Below, piece by piece: positions 48,732 through 57,534 of a stretch of DNA of 64,000 nt (the first letter of the stretch is position 1; each line of letters starts with the position of its first letter). The notes beneath the pieces were generated by a model that did not search any database, was not told where the DNA came from, and was given only the letters and a program-made list of their open reading frames with translations. The translations under genes were made by a program, and so were the position numbers. The stretch comes from Prochlorococcus marinus str. GP2 (lineage in GTDB: Bacteria; Cyanobacteriota; Cyanobacteriia; PCC-6307; Cyanobiaceae): NCBI RefSeq assembly GCF_000759885.1, contig NZ_JNAH01000008.1, positions 62,001-126,000 of the forward strand. The letters run 5' to 3'.

Positions 48732-48819
48732 TTTGTTTGAAAAACAAATTTTGAAATTGCCTTAATTTCACTAAAAGTCTAGATTTAATCCAGATAAAAA
48801 AACAACAATATTAATATAA

Positions 48820-49758
48820 GTGAACATCACCTTCTTAGGAACAAGCTCAGGAGTCCCATCCTTGACGAGGAATGTTTCTTCCCTAGCGCTTAAATTATCA
48901 CAGTCATCAGAAGTTTGGCTTTTTGATTGTGGAGAGGGAACGCAACATCAAATAATGAAAAGCAATATCAAATCTTCACAAATCAAGAAAATATTTATTA
49001 CTCATATGCATGGAGATCATATTTATGGTTTACCTGGACTTTTGGCTACCTTAGGTTTATCAGGAAATAGTAAGGGTATTGAAATTTACGGTCCTTCAGA
49101 GTTGAGAAGTTTTATAAATTCTGCACTTAAAAGTAGTTTTTGCAAATTATCGTTTCCATTGCATTTTGTGGAAGTTGAAAATTTTGCATCAGAAAATAAA
49201 ATGCTATTTGAAAACAATAAAATAAAAGTAAACTGCGCCTGTCTTAAACATAAAATACCTGCTTATGGTTATCGAGTTAGTGAAAAAGATAAACCAGGTA
49301 TATTTGATATCAAAAAAGCAGAGTCTCTAAAAATAGCACCTGGACCAATTTATTCAGAACTGCAAAAAGGTAAAAAAGTAGTTTTAGCGGATGGTAGGAC
49401 ATTTGATGGGAAAGAATTCTGTGGCCCCCCTAGAGAGGGTGAGAGTTTTGTTTATTGCACAGATACTATATTTAGCGAATCAGCTGTTTCACTATCAAAA
49501 AATGCCGATTTACTCGTACATGAATCTACTTTTTCAGAGGAGGATGAAAGCATGGCATACGAAAAATTACATTCCACAACAATCATGGCTGCCAAAACAG
49601 CATTATTATCTAACACAAAAAAATTAATTATTACTCATTTAAGTCCAAGATATACCAATAAAAATGCAATTACTCCAAGCGATTTGCTTAAAGAGGCTCA
49701 AAAAATTTTTCCAAATACTCAGCTTGCAAAAGATTTTCTAACGGCAGAAATAAAATAA
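48820..49758 (+). CDS. rnz: Ribonuclease Z
   Basis: A metallo-beta-lactamase-fold endonuclease of 312 residues that trims tRNA 3' trailers. THMHGDHIYGLPG (61-73) gives the HxHxDH motif and the RNase Z exosite-flanking region. AYGYRVSEKD and LIITHLSPRY (third His) are also present. It starts with GTG 48820. It is relevant here because the tRNAs in this window lack encoded CCA and depend on 3' processing. Confidence 0.95.
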   Translation: MNITFLGTSSGVPSLTRNVSSLALKLSQSSEVWLFDCGEGTQHQIMKSNIKSSQIKKIFITHMHGDHIYGLPGLLATLGLSGNSKGIEIYGPSELRSFINSALKSSFCKLSFPLHFVEVENFASENKMLFENNKIKVNCACLKHKIPAYGYRVSEKDKPGIFDIKKAESLKIAPGPIYSELQKGKKVVLADGRTFDGKEFCGPPREGESFVYCTDTIFSESAVSLSKNADLLVHESTFSEEDESMAYEKLHSTTIMAAKTALLSNTKKLIITHLSPRYTNKNAITPSDLLKEAQKIFPNTQLAKDFLTAEIK

Positions 49759-49829
49759 ACTGCAACAGTTCGTTAGCAGGAGCGTTGTAAATGACCAACC
49801 CATGAAATAATAGTCTTAGGTTTTTCTAT

Positions 49830-50393
49830 TTGATGTCGATCGAAATGGTCTCTATTTTTTCATCACTACATAAGTCTTGTAAAAGACTATTCATTTTTCT
49901 TCCATTAATTATTGGGTTACTTATTAATCCAATATCTGCAAATGCACTCTATCCTAGTGATCCTTCATCAGTTGACGTTCTAAAAGAAGATCTTCACGGT
50001 GCTGACCTTCATAATACTGAATATGTTAAATATGATTTATCTAATCAAGATTTAGGAGAAGCTAATCTTCAAGGTGCATATATGAGCGTGACGACTGCAA
50101 AAAACTCTAGTTTTAAAGGAGCCAATATGACGGACCTCATTGCATATGCAACACGCTTTGATAATGCCGATTTTACAGATGCAAATCTTACCAATGGTGA
50201 GCTAATGAAAAGTGTTTTTGATGGAGCAATTATTGATGGGGCAGACTTTACTGATGCAAATCTTGATCTTTCTCAGAGAAAATCATTATGTGAGAGAGCT
50301 AGTGGAACTAACTCACAAACTGGAGTTAATACAATTGATAGTCTTGAATGCACTGGCTTAAAAGGTTACATGCCTCCAAAGCCAAAAGCATAA
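49830..50393 (+). CDS. Exported pentapeptide-repeat protein
   Basis: 187 residues. A signal peptide (1-39, ending ISANA) leads into about 80 residues of A(D/N)LXX-type repeats: HGADLHNTEYVKYDLSNQDLGEANLQGAYMS, KGANMTDLI, NADFTDANLTNGEL, DGADFTDANLDLS. Such repeats fold as a right-handed quadrilateral beta helix. Two cysteines follow near the end (LCERA, LECTG), which could form a disulfide. This looks like the lumenal pentapeptide family common in cyanobacteria and plastids (TL15/TL20-like), with no known activity. A strong terminator follows at 50431. Confidence 0.85.
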   Translation: MMSIEMVSIFSSLHKSCKRLFIFLPLIIGLLINPISANALYPSDPSSVDVLKEDLHGADLHNTEYVKYDLSNQDLGEANLQGAYMSVTTAKNSSFKGANMTDLIAYATRFDNADFTDANLTNGELMKSVFDGAIIDGADFTDANLDLSQRKSLCERASGTNSQTGVNTIDSLECTGLKGYMPPKPKA

Positions 50394-50402
50394 TATTTAA
50401 AG

Positions 50403-50771
50403 CTAACCAATTTCATAAGGGAAGATATTACCAGGCTCTTTTGAGCCTGGTTTTTTGCTATACCACCATTCTTGTATATCAGAAGAAAATCTCTTTGAAA
50501 AAAGAGTTATAACAGTCTCAACAGGTTTTGATCCAGGCTCCAAAATCAGAACTGAGTAAGATGGGCATTTTCTTGAAGCCATATCAGCAACGAACCTAGA
50601 CCCTATTCTTCTCCAACTAGGCTCCTTACTTCTCCAAGCAAGCCTTGAGCAGGGCCAAGGTAACTCTTCCCTATCATATAGTCTGCAACAAGGGCCAATT
50701 ACCTTATAACTGTACTGACCTCCATAACTTGATTGAACACTACCAGTCTTGAAAAATTGAAATTTATCCAT
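50403..50771 (-). CDS. Trp/Cys-containing conserved protein of unknown function
   Basis: 122 residues. Notable features are GPCCRLYDREELPWPCSRLAWRSKEPSWRRIGSR, with three cysteines and several Trp and Arg, and VILEPGSKPVETVITLFSKRF. The C-terminal 20 residues (WWYSKKPGSKEPGNIFPYEIG) coincide with the plus-strand terminator hairpin. No family recognised; likely a cyanobacterial conserved hypothetical. It is separated from the upstream ferredoxin gene by a terminator, so it needs its own promoter or read-through. Confidence 0.65.
   Translation of the reverse strand: MDKFQFFKTGSVQSSYGGQYSYKVIGPCCRLYDREELPWPCSRLAWRSKEPSWRRIGSRFVADMASRKCPSYSVLILEPGSKPVETVITLFSKRFSSDIQEWWYSKKPGSKEPGNIFPYEIG
50431..50456 (+). 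terminator. Strong Rho-independent terminator of the pentapeptide gene
   Basis: A perfect 8-bp GC-rich stem CCAGGCTC/GAGCCTGG with loop TTTT is followed by TTTTTT. It is 38 bases after the pentapeptide gene's stop and lies inside the 3' coding region of the convergent gene at 50403-50771. Confidence 0.88.
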
Positions 50772-50776
50772 TTACA

Positions 50777-50805
50777 AAAAAAAGCCACCTTCATAGAGGG
50801 TGGCA
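50777..50805 (-). terminator. Rho-independent terminator of petF
   Basis: On the minus strand GCCACC/GGTGGC (6 bp, extendable) with a nine-base loop is followed by eight T. It starts 45 bases after the ferredoxin stop codon and ends just before the start of the next minus-strand gene. Confidence 0.85.
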
Positions 50806-50849
50806 GATAAATAATTAATAATCAACTTAGAAAAGTTAAATTTTTATAA

Positions 50850-51149
50850 TTAGTACAATTCTTCCTCAGCATGAGTTGTAATTGTTACGTCAGATGTTGG
50901 ATAAGCCACACAAGTAAGAACAAAACCAGCTTCTAATTGGTCGTCATCCAAGAAACTTTGATCAGACTGATCAACACTACCTGAAGTAACTTTTCCAGCA
51001 CATGTTGAACATGCACCAGCTCTGCAGGAGTAAGGAAGGTCGATACCTTGCTCTTCAGCCGCATCTAGGATGTACTGATCATCAGGTACTTCAATTGTGG
51101 AATTGAGACCTTCACCTTCGTTGATGAGTGTAACTTTGTAAGAAGCCAT
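50850..51149 (-). CDS. petF: Plant-type [2Fe-2S] ferredoxin I
   Basis: 99 residues. Cluster ligands are Cys42, Cys47 and Cys50 in [11 protein letters not shown] and Cys80 in FVLTCVAYP. The C-terminus EEELY is typical of photosynthetic ferredoxin. It takes electrons from photosystem I and passes them to FNR, nitrite/sulfite reductases and others. It is monocistronic with its own terminator. Confidence 0.97.
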   Translation of the reverse strand: MASYKVTLINEGEGLNSTIEVPDDQYILDAAEEQGIDLPYSCRAGACSTCAGKVTSGSVDQSDQSFLDDDQLEAGFVLTCVAYPTSDVTITTHAEEELY

Positions 51150-51283
51150 TTAAATAAAAAATTGTTGGTAATTAATACCTAATAAATACATTTTTAACAT
51201 CGATTAGGTCGATATGTGAGATTTTGAAGTAAAAAATGACACAATAAAATGTATGAAAGAATATCTATAAGAAAAACTTATAT

Positions 51284-52195
51284 TTAGGTTGGATCGCTGG
51301 CTTTTTGCGCAGAAATGCATACCCAATCCTTTTTAGTTGATACATCCAATAATTTCAAGTCATTCTGAATTAATATTTTTATAATTTCATCTTTTTGTGA
51401 ATTCAGAATTCCACTGAAAATTACTTCCCCATTGTTTCTCAAGCAATTATAAATATTTGGAATCATTCCTTTTATTACTTCCGCAAGAATATTGCATAAA
51501 ACAAAATCAAATTGTTGCAGTTGATTTTTTAAAATTACTTCATTAAAAGATCCCAAAAAGGTATTTAAGTTTTTTAAATTACCAAAATTTAGTTGGAAAT
51601 TAGATTTAGTTGAATTTATAGCTAAATAATCATTATCCACTGCACAAACATCGCTAGCGCCAAGTAATCTAGCGGCGACACTCAAGATCCCACTACCACT
51701 TCCAATATCTAATATTTTTTTATCAGAAAATAAAATAGTCTCCATTTTTTCCAAGCAAAGATAAGTCGAAGGATGACTTCCTGTACCAAAGGCTGCTCCA
51801 GGATCAATTTTTATGATTTTTTTATCTTTAAATTTTTCATTTAGATTTATCCAACAAGGCAATATTAAAAAATGATTTCCCACTAATTCAGGAGCCCAAT
51901 ATTTCTTCCAGCTTGTCAACCAATCCTCCTCTTTGATAATACTCCAATCAAAAAATTGATTCTTAGGGGCATTAATGTTTAGAAGTTTTCTAATTATTTT
52001 TTCAAAACTACACCTAGAACTATCTCCCCAATCATCGACTGGAAGCCATATATTCACCTTTTTTTTATTTTCATTTTTAATTAAATATTCAAATGAAAAA
52101 CTAAATATTCCCAGCTCATTTAATTTCCAAATAATAATTTCTTCTGAATCACTTTCTATCAGAAAAGTTAGTTTATACCAATCTTTAATTACCAT
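51284..52195 (-). CDS. prmA: Ribosomal protein L11 methyltransferase
   Basis: 303 residues. [21 protein letters not shown] is the PrmA signature, [21 protein letters not shown] motif I, and [12 protein letters not shown] the NPxY-like catalytic loop (here NILA). The N-terminal domain is divergent, as usual for substrate recognition. It lies 17 bases after serA on the same strand, a conserved cyanobacterial pairing. Confidence 0.92.
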   Translation of the reverse strand: MVIKDWYKLTFLIESDSEEIIIWKLNELGIFSFSFEYLIKNENKKKVNIWLPVDDWGDSSRCSFEKIIRKLLNINAPKNQFFDWSIIKEEDWLTSWKKYWAPELVGNHFLILPCWINLNEKFKDKKIIKIDPGAAFGTGSHPSTYLCLEKMETILFSDKKILDIGSGSGILSVAARLLGASDVCAVDNDYLAINSTKSNFQLNFGNLKNLNTFLGSFNEVILKNQLQQFDFVLCNILAEVIKGMIPNIYNCLRNNGEVIFSGILNSQKDEIIKILIQNDLKLLDVSTKKDWVCISAQKASDPT

Positions 52196-52212
52196 TAATA
52201 GAGCAGGCCTTT

Positions 52213-53799
52213 TTATAGAGTAACTGGATTAGCATTGGTAATTCCCTCTACTTTAATAATGGTGTCAAGCAACTTATTAGGAATTGGATCATCAATACTT
52301 AGAACCATAACAGCTTCTCCTCTAACAATTTTGCGCCCAACTTGCATTGAGGCGATATTTACATTGTTGCTACCCAATAAAGAACCAAGCTTGCCAATAA
52401 TACCAGGCATATCCCTGTGCCTAGTAACCAGCATATATCTACTTGGCGATACATTAACAGGATATTGATCAATACTAATAATTCTTAATTCCCCATCAGC
52501 AAAAATGCTTCCTGCTACGCTATGGTCTCCATTATCTCCATAAGTGGATAATTGAAGCGATCCACTAGCAAATTCAGGTCTTGCCTCATCTTTACTCTCG
52601 ATTACTGAAATACCTCTCGAATCTGCTTCTAGAGAAGCATTTACGTAATTGATCCTATCTCCCAAAGCTTTACTTAGAAACCCTTTTAGACTTGCTATTA
52701 TTAATGGCTGGGAAGGATGTTGAACAAACTCACCTTGTAGCTTCACCTCTAGTTTTTGAATCTGTCCACCTGAAAGCTGGCTTATAAGAAGACCCATTGT
52801 TTCAGCCAGCTGCAAATGAGGTTTAAGACTATCCATAATATCAGGACTTAAACCTGGTATGTTTACTGCAGTTCTCGCAGATAAACCAAGCAAGACATCT
52901 CTGATTTGTTCTGCAACGTCAACAGCTACATTTTCTTGTGCTTCCCGAGTAGATGCTCCTAAGTGAGGGGTAAGAATAAGATTCTTTTCAACCTTCAAAA
53001 GTGGCGAATTAGATTCCAAAGGTTCTTTTGAAAAGACATCTATTGCAGCCGCTCCAATCAATGATTTATTTAAAGCTTCTGCTAATGCTTCTTCGTCAAT
53101 CAAGCCTCCTCGAGCACAATTAATTAATTTTGCGCTACTTTTCATACTTTTAAGCACCTCCATATTTACTAAATTTTCTGTCTCTGGTGTGCGAGGTAAA
53201 TGCAAAGTTACATAATCGGATTGTTGGAATAAATCTTCTAGATCAGATAGTTTAACTTGGATTTGTTGAGCTCTTTCAGTTGAAACAAATGGATCATATC
53301 CGCAAACTTCCATTCCCAATGCATTAGCTACTTTCGCTACATGAGCACCAATTTTTCCTAAACCTACTACACCTAATTTTTTCTTATAAAGCTCATTCCC
53401 AACAAATTTCTTTCTTTCCCATTTACCTAATAAAGTACTACTATTAGCAACCGGAATATGTCTAGATAAGGCCAACATCATAGCTATAGTATGTTCAGCC
53501 GCAGCTATTGTGTTACCCCCTGGAGAATTAACAACAAGGACTCCTTTTTGCGTAGCAGCCTTAACATCTACATTATCGACTCCAACTCCTGCTCTCCCAA
53601 TGATTCTCAGTTTACTTGAAGAGTTAATAATCTCTTCAGTCACTTGAGTGCCAGAGCGAATCATTAAAGCATCATAATCTTTAATAATGGAAGCTAACTC
53701 AGAGTCTGAGATTCCTATCTTCTGATCAACCTGAGCAACTTGTGAAAGAATATCGATTCCTGTTTGATCAATTGGATCTGTAATGAGAACTTTTGTCAT
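52213..53799 (-). CDS. serA: D-3-phosphoglycerate dehydrogenase
   Basis: 528 residues, the long type-I form. The catalytic and NAD domain (about 1-310) has [27 protein letters not shown] and [17 protein letters not shown] (catalytic His). An allosteric-substrate-binding domain (about 320-450) and an ACT domain (about 455-528, [35 protein letters not shown]) follow. It starts serine synthesis; the ACT domain suggests serine feedback. Confidence 0.97.
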   Translation of the reverse strand: MTKVLITDPIDQTGIDILSQVAQVDQKIGISDSELASIIKDYDALMIRSGTQVTEEIINSSSKLRIIGRAGVGVDNVDVKAATQKGVLVVNSPGGNTIAAAEHTIAMMLALSRHIPVANSSTLLGKWERKKFVGNELYKKKLGVVGLGKIGAHVAKVANALGMEVCGYDPFVSTERAQQIQVKLSDLEDLFQQSDYVTLHLPRTPETENLVNMEVLKSMKSSAKLINCARGGLIDEEALAEALNKSLIGAAAIDVFSKEPLESNSPLLKVEKNLILTPHLGASTREAQENVAVDVAEQIRDVLLGLSARTAVNIPGLSPDIMDSLKPHLQLAETMGLLISQLSGGQIQKLEVKLQGEFVQHPSQPLIIASLKGFLSKALGDRINYVNASLEADSRGISVIESKDEARPEFASGSLQLSTYGDNGDHSVAGSIFADGELRIISIDQYPVNVSPSRYMLVTRHRDMPGIIGKLGSLLGSNNVNIASMQVGRKIVRGEAVMVLSIDDPIPNKLLDTIIKVEGITNANPVTL

Positions 53800-53898
53800 T
53801 TAAGATTGGTTCTTTAATCTTTTACTTTAACTTAATCTATAGTGTATGTATCTTATTTTATTAATTTGAATAACACACAAACAATTGAGGATTGAAAT

Positions 53899-54465
53899 TT
53901 GACTAAAAGTATTGTGATATTTGAAGACATTGATCAATGTATCCAGCTATTTGATGTTTTCAAAGAAAAATCAGTAATGCTTTCTGAAGCTATTTTGATC
54001 CCACCAATAAGTGAGAAAATATCATCAGACGAAACAGAATTGCTCAATGCGAAAGCAAATATCTTATTCAAATCTCAAAATTTTGAAGATATAAGAATCT
54101 TAAACCCTAAACTTGATAGAAAGATCAGACAACAAGATATGAGTAGATGGCTAATGCCATTTGGGTTTGTAGCTGGAATAGCTTTTTCTAATATGACAAA
54201 TTTATCTACCTTCAGCTTTCTTGGTTTAAATAACATCGGGGAATCATTAATTGGAGGTCTTTTAGGAATGGGTTCAGGATATTTAGGAAGCATTGTTTCT
54301 TCTGCAAGTATCAACATTAATAGAAATAAAGAGTTAAGATCGATCATTAATTTTAATAAAGAGGGTAAATGGCTTGTTCTACTTGAAAATCAAATTGGAG
54401 CTGAATTACCATGGGCTTTGATAAAACAATCAGAAGCAAAAGATATAATTTTTTTAGAAGGCTAA
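53899..54465 (+). CDS. Conserved protein with glycine-rich hydrophobic centre
   Basis: 188 residues from TTG 53899. The middle part (about 92-138) is hydrophobic and glycine-rich: WLMPFGFVAGIAF, GESLIGGLLGMGSGYLGSIVSSAS, likely two membrane-associated helices with a glycine-zipper look. Flanking domains are soluble. The stop codon directly precedes the ATG of the S4-domain gene, so they are surely co-transcribed. I do not recognise the family; a link to photosystem or RNA binding is only suggested by the neighbour. Confidence 0.72.
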   Translation: MTKSIVIFEDIDQCIQLFDVFKEKSVMLSEAILIPPISEKISSDETELLNAKANILFKSQNFEDIRILNPKLDRKIRQQDMSRWLMPFGFVAGIAFSNMTNLSTFSFLGLNNIGESLIGGLLGMGSGYLGSIVSSASININRNKELRSIINFNKEGKWLVLLENQIGAELPWALIKQSEAKDIIFLEG

Positions 54466-55257
54466 ATGATTGACTTAAAAGAGATCTTAATAAATTCAAA
54501 CTACAAAAAAGAAACTGAGGAATTAATAAATATTGCTAACTTAGCTTACAAACACTGGGAAACTTATTGGACTGGGTTTAATTCAACTTATGTTTGCGAA
54601 GAGATTTTAAAAGATTTTGAAAATTTAAATGATTTCAAATTTTTTATTTATGGAGGATTCTCCTCTTCTCAAAGATCTAGGATAGCTTGCTTCAGAGGAG
54701 ATAATATTCCTGAAGAGGATGCGCTAAAAAGTAATTTTCCAGCTCAAGGAATAAAAATTAATGGAAATTTTTTATTTGATAATGCTACACAAGACGACTT
54801 TAGATCCCTCTTAAGTGAAAATGGGGTTAATCAAATAAAAGTTGGAGATATATGGACTATTGGCGATAGGGGAGCACAAGGGATAATTGATAATTCAGAT
54901 ATTAAGCACTTAGATGAAAAGATTTTTTATTTAAGAGACGTAAAAGTAAAAGTTAATGTAGTAGGTATAGATGAATTACAAATACCTTCAGGAAGATCAA
55001 AAAAACTTGTCAATACAGTAGAAGCATCAACAAGATTAGATGCAATAGCTTCAGCAGGTTTTAGGGTATCACGAACCAAAATCATCGAAAGGATAGAAAA
55101 TGGAATGCTCAGATTAAATGGAAGCAAAGTTAATAAGCCAACAATTAATCTAAAAATTGGCGACAAACTAGAACTTGAAAATAAAGGTTTTATTGAAATT
55201 CTAAATTTAGAAATGACCAAAAGAGAACGATGGAAAGTTAAATTACTTAGAAAATGA
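54466..55257 (+). CDS. Photosystem II S4-domain protein (RNA-binding, YlmH-like)
   Basis: 263 residues. The N-terminal two-thirds has a YlmH-like domain (FFIYGGFSSSQRSRIACFRGD, GDIWTIGDRGAQGII), and the C-terminus is an S4 RNA-binding domain (187-240, STRLDAIASAGFRVSRTKIIERIENGMLRLNGSKVN). The family is annotated as photosystem II S4-domain protein in cyanobacteria and plants; S4 suggests RNA binding, perhaps to ribosomes, as known for YlmH of Firmicutes. It is followed by tRNA-Val. Confidence 0.88.
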   Translation: MIDLKEILINSNYKKETEELINIANLAYKHWETYWTGFNSTYVCEEILKDFENLNDFKFFIYGGFSSSQRSRIACFRGDNIPEEDALKSNFPAQGIKINGNFLFDNATQDDFRSLLSENGVNQIKVGDIWTIGDRGAQGIIDNSDIKHLDEKIFYLRDVKVKVNVVGIDELQIPSGRSKKLVNTVEASTRLDAIASAGFRVSRTKIIERIENGMLRLNGSKVNKPTINLKIGDKLELENKGFIEILNLEMTKRERWKVKLLRK

Positions 55258-55305
55258 AACGCAACCTGCTATTTTCTTATAAGGGGGGTTAAAATTCCTC
55301 AATTG

Positions 55306-55377
55306 GGGCGATTAGCTCAGTGGTAGAGCACTACCTCGACACGGTAGTGGCCACTGGTTCGAATCCAGTATCGCCCA
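55306..55377 (+). tRNA. tRNA-Val (anticodon GAC)
   Basis: 72 bases. The acceptor GGGCGAT pairs with ATCGCCC, discriminator A. The anticodon stem CTACC/GGTAG encloses the loop TCGACAC, giving anticodon GAC. Position 33, nearly always T, is C in this reading. The T arm ACTGG-TTCGAAT-CCAGT is perfect. CCA is not encoded. Confidence 0.94.
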
Positions 55378-55445
55378 TCAAAACTTTTGACGACCTAGGT
55401 TATATCCACAGAAAATAATTTCATTTTTTAGATTATGAAAAAAAA

Positions 55446-56063
55446 ATGAAACTTAATCAAATAATTAATCTGCATAAGGGACTCACTGCATTTGTAGTAA
55501 TGGGGCTTATGATTTTTTTTGATAATTTTACGATCGCTCCCTACGTTTATTTAGCTCTACATGGTACTTATGGATTACTTTGGATTCTAAAAGAAAAGAT
55601 ATTCCCAGATCCTTATTTTAAAGAAAAAATCAATTTTTTAACTTCAGTTACTGGTTTTATTTTTCTTGGAAGTTACTGGGTATCTCCCTACATTCTTATC
55701 TCATCTCAGAAATCTGTTCCAAATATCGTAATAGCTGCATCTATATCTATAAATATAATTGGTGTGTTTCTACACTTTGCTAGTGATGCCCAAAAATATT
55801 TTTCTCTTAAATTAAAAAAAGATCTAATTAAAGAAGGATTTTTCAAAAATATAAGGAATACCAATTATCTAGGAGAAATACTAATTTATCTATCATTCGC
55901 TATACTTTCAATGAGTTTTATACCATTACTAATTCTTGCAATATTTTTCTCTGTAGTTTTTCTACCAAGAATGATAAAAAAAGATAAATCGCTCTCAAAA
56001 TATGATGCATTCGAAGAATACAAAAAGAAAAGTGGTCTTATATTGCCTAAATTAAATGCCTGA
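55446..56063 (+). CDS. Membrane methyltransferase-like protein (ICMT/DUF1295 type)
   Basis: 205 residues with about five hydrophobic helices. The C-terminal half has FFKNIRNTNYLGEILIYLSFAILSMSFIPLLIL and the end YDAFEEYKKKSGLILPKL, matching the isoprenylcysteine carboxyl methyltransferase/steroid-reductase-like fold (RHPNYxGE motif and aromatic-rich tail). The substrate is unknown. It overlaps the next gene by eight bases, so the two are probably translated together. Confidence 0.75.
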   Translation: MKLNQIINLHKGLTAFVVMGLMIFFDNFTIAPYVYLALHGTYGLLWILKEKIFPDPYFKEKINFLTSVTGFIFLGSYWVSPYILISSQKSVPNIVIAASISINIIGVFLHFASDAQKYFSLKLKKDLIKEGFFKNIRNTNYLGEILIYLSFAILSMSFIPLLILAIFFSVVFLPRMIKKDKSLSKYDAFEEYKKKSGLILPKLNA

Positions 56064-56607
56064 TAACAACTTACCCAGTTGGAGGCAAGATTTAAAATCT
56101 TCTAGAAAAAAAGAGGGCAAATCACCCTCAAATAGATGGATACAGCTTGCAACAGTCAGCGAAGAAAATGAGCCAAGATTAAGAACAGTTGTTTTCAGAG
56201 GGTGGCATAAAGATAGTTCAATGATTATTTTTACAGATAGAAGAAGTGAAAAAATTGGGCATTTAAAATCCAACCCTAATGCAGAAATATTATGGTTCTT
56301 TTTGAAAACCAAATCACAATATAGATTTAAAGGAAAAATACATGAATTAAGTGATAACAAAAATTATTGGGATTTATTATCAGAAAAATCAAAATCTTCT
56401 TGGTTTTTGGGATCTCCTGGAGAGAAAATAAACCCAAAAGTCCAATCTGCTTATGAAATATTATCCAATCTTCCCAAGTCAGAAAATTTTGTAGTTCTAA
56501 ATTTTGAAATCGATTCAGTAGATCTTCTTAAATTAGAACAGCCTGTTCATAAAAGATATCTTTGGGAAAAGAATAAGAAATGGAAAAAAGTTGAAATTAA
56601 TCCCTAA
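56056..56607 (+). CDS. Pyridoxamine 5'-phosphate oxidase-family flavoprotein
   Basis: 183 residues of split-barrel FMN-binding fold. LATVSEENEPRLRTVVFRGW and DSSMIIFTDRRSEKIGHLKSNPNAEILWFF are the FMN-phosphate and strand motifs, with RFKGKIHE later. It fits the cyanobacterial Npun_F5749-type PPOX group better than true PdxH, because the PdxH C-terminal dimer motif is missing. The flavin oxidase function is unproven. Confidence 0.82.
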   Translation: MPDNNLPSWRQDLKSSRKKEGKSPSNRWIQLATVSEENEPRLRTVVFRGWHKDSSMIIFTDRRSEKIGHLKSNPNAEILWFFLKTKSQYRFKGKIHELSDNKNYWDLLSEKSKSSWFLGSPGEKINPKVQSAYEILSNLPKSENFVVLNFEIDSVDLLKLEQPVHKRYLWEKNKKWKKVEINP

Positions 56608-56681
56608 ATATTTCTAAATTGTATATTTAGGTTGAAAAACATATAGTGATCAGTCAGTTTTAAAAAAGAAGTATTAATCAT

Positions 56682-56855
56682 ATGAATTTCTCAGGAATTC
56701 CAGAAAACCCTTTTATTTTTTTATCTTGGGTGACTGCTATTGGGCTGTTTATAAGTCTTTCTGAAGCAACAATTAAGATAAAACTTGAGAAGAGAAATAG
56801 TTATAGAAAAAGGTTAGAACTAATAAATAATCTCTATCCTAAGAAGTTAGCTTGA
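56682..56855 (+). CDS. Small single-helix membrane protein (57 aa)
   Basis: An ORF beginning MNFSGIPENPF. A hydrophobic helix (about 11-28, FIFLSWVTAIGLFISLSE) is followed by a highly charged helical part rich in Lys, Arg and Glu (KIKLEKRNSYRKRLELI), a typical membrane-anchor-plus-cytoplasmic-tail design. The stop overlaps the end of the convergent DoxX gene by nine bases. No family recognised. Confidence 0.6.
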   Translation: MNFSGIPENPFIFLSWVTAIGLFISLSEATIKIKLEKRNSYRKRLELINNLYPKKLA

Positions 56856-57398
56856 TGTATCTGAGAGTATGTTCGCTTGCAGAAATTGAAATAAGCCACC
56901 TTTGCTTGCTTCTTCTTTAACTTCAATTTCCTTAGAATTTTTTGATTTTGTTGAAGGAATGATTTCGCCTTCATCTTCTGATTTCAAAATTCTGATAATG
57001 ACTTCGTCTAGAGAGAAATTACCAGGCCCTGTTAATGCGATTGAAGTTGCCGAAGCGAAATACAAAAGTAAAAGCTCTAGTAAGAAGATATTAAAACCTG
57101 AAGTAACAAGTGCATGATATATAGCGACAGAAATTGTTCCAACTATTGCCAAAGCCCCGAATCTTGTAGCTAAACCGATAATTAGTAGCCAACTACCACC
57201 TATTTCAGAGAATGCCGCTACGTATGATAAAAAAATTGGGAATGGAAGATGTAATGGTCTAACAAAAGCATCAGCGAAGTTTTCTATATTTGCTAATTTC
57301 TCATAACCGTGATGAATAAGAACAGTTCCAGTTATAACTCTAAGAATTAATAAAGCAGTATCTTTGCTAAACGACTTGGTAAGAATTGTTGAAAGCAC
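56847..57398 (-). CDS. DoxX family membrane protein
   Basis: 183 residues with four membrane helices. LILRVITGTVLIHHGYEKLANIENFADAFVRPLHLPFPIFLSYVAAFSEIGGSWLLIIGLATRFGAL is the DoxX pattern. The remaining residues after about 150 form a polar charged tail (EDEGEIIPSTKSKNSKEIEVKEE). DoxX proteins occur in redox-stress complexes in some bacteria; no specific role can be assigned. It is downstream of the photolyase-like gene on the same strand. Confidence 0.88.
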   Translation of the reverse strand: MLSTILTKSFSKDTALLILRVITGTVLIHHGYEKLANIENFADAFVRPLHLPFPIFLSYVAAFSEIGGSWLLIIGLATRFGALAIVGTISVAIYHALVTSGFNIFLLELLLLYFASATSIALTGPGNFSLDEVIIRILKSEDEGEIIPSTKSKNSKEIEVKEEASKGGLFQFLQANILSDTSS

Positions 57399-57534
57399 TA
57401 TAAAAAAATTATCCTTAAGTAAAAATAACTAGTCACAGTACCCATCGTGGATTAAACCGGAAAAGTCGCACCTAATTAAGTATTTATACTTAGTGCTCTT
57501 ATGAATTTTTTTTCTGATTAGGAATTCAACTAGG

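Noticed and set aside
57477-57492. Inverted repeat TAAGTA-TTTA-TACTTA between the photolyase-like and doxX genes
   Set aside because: The six-base AT-rich arms have no following T tract on the minus strand; likely a chance hairpin.
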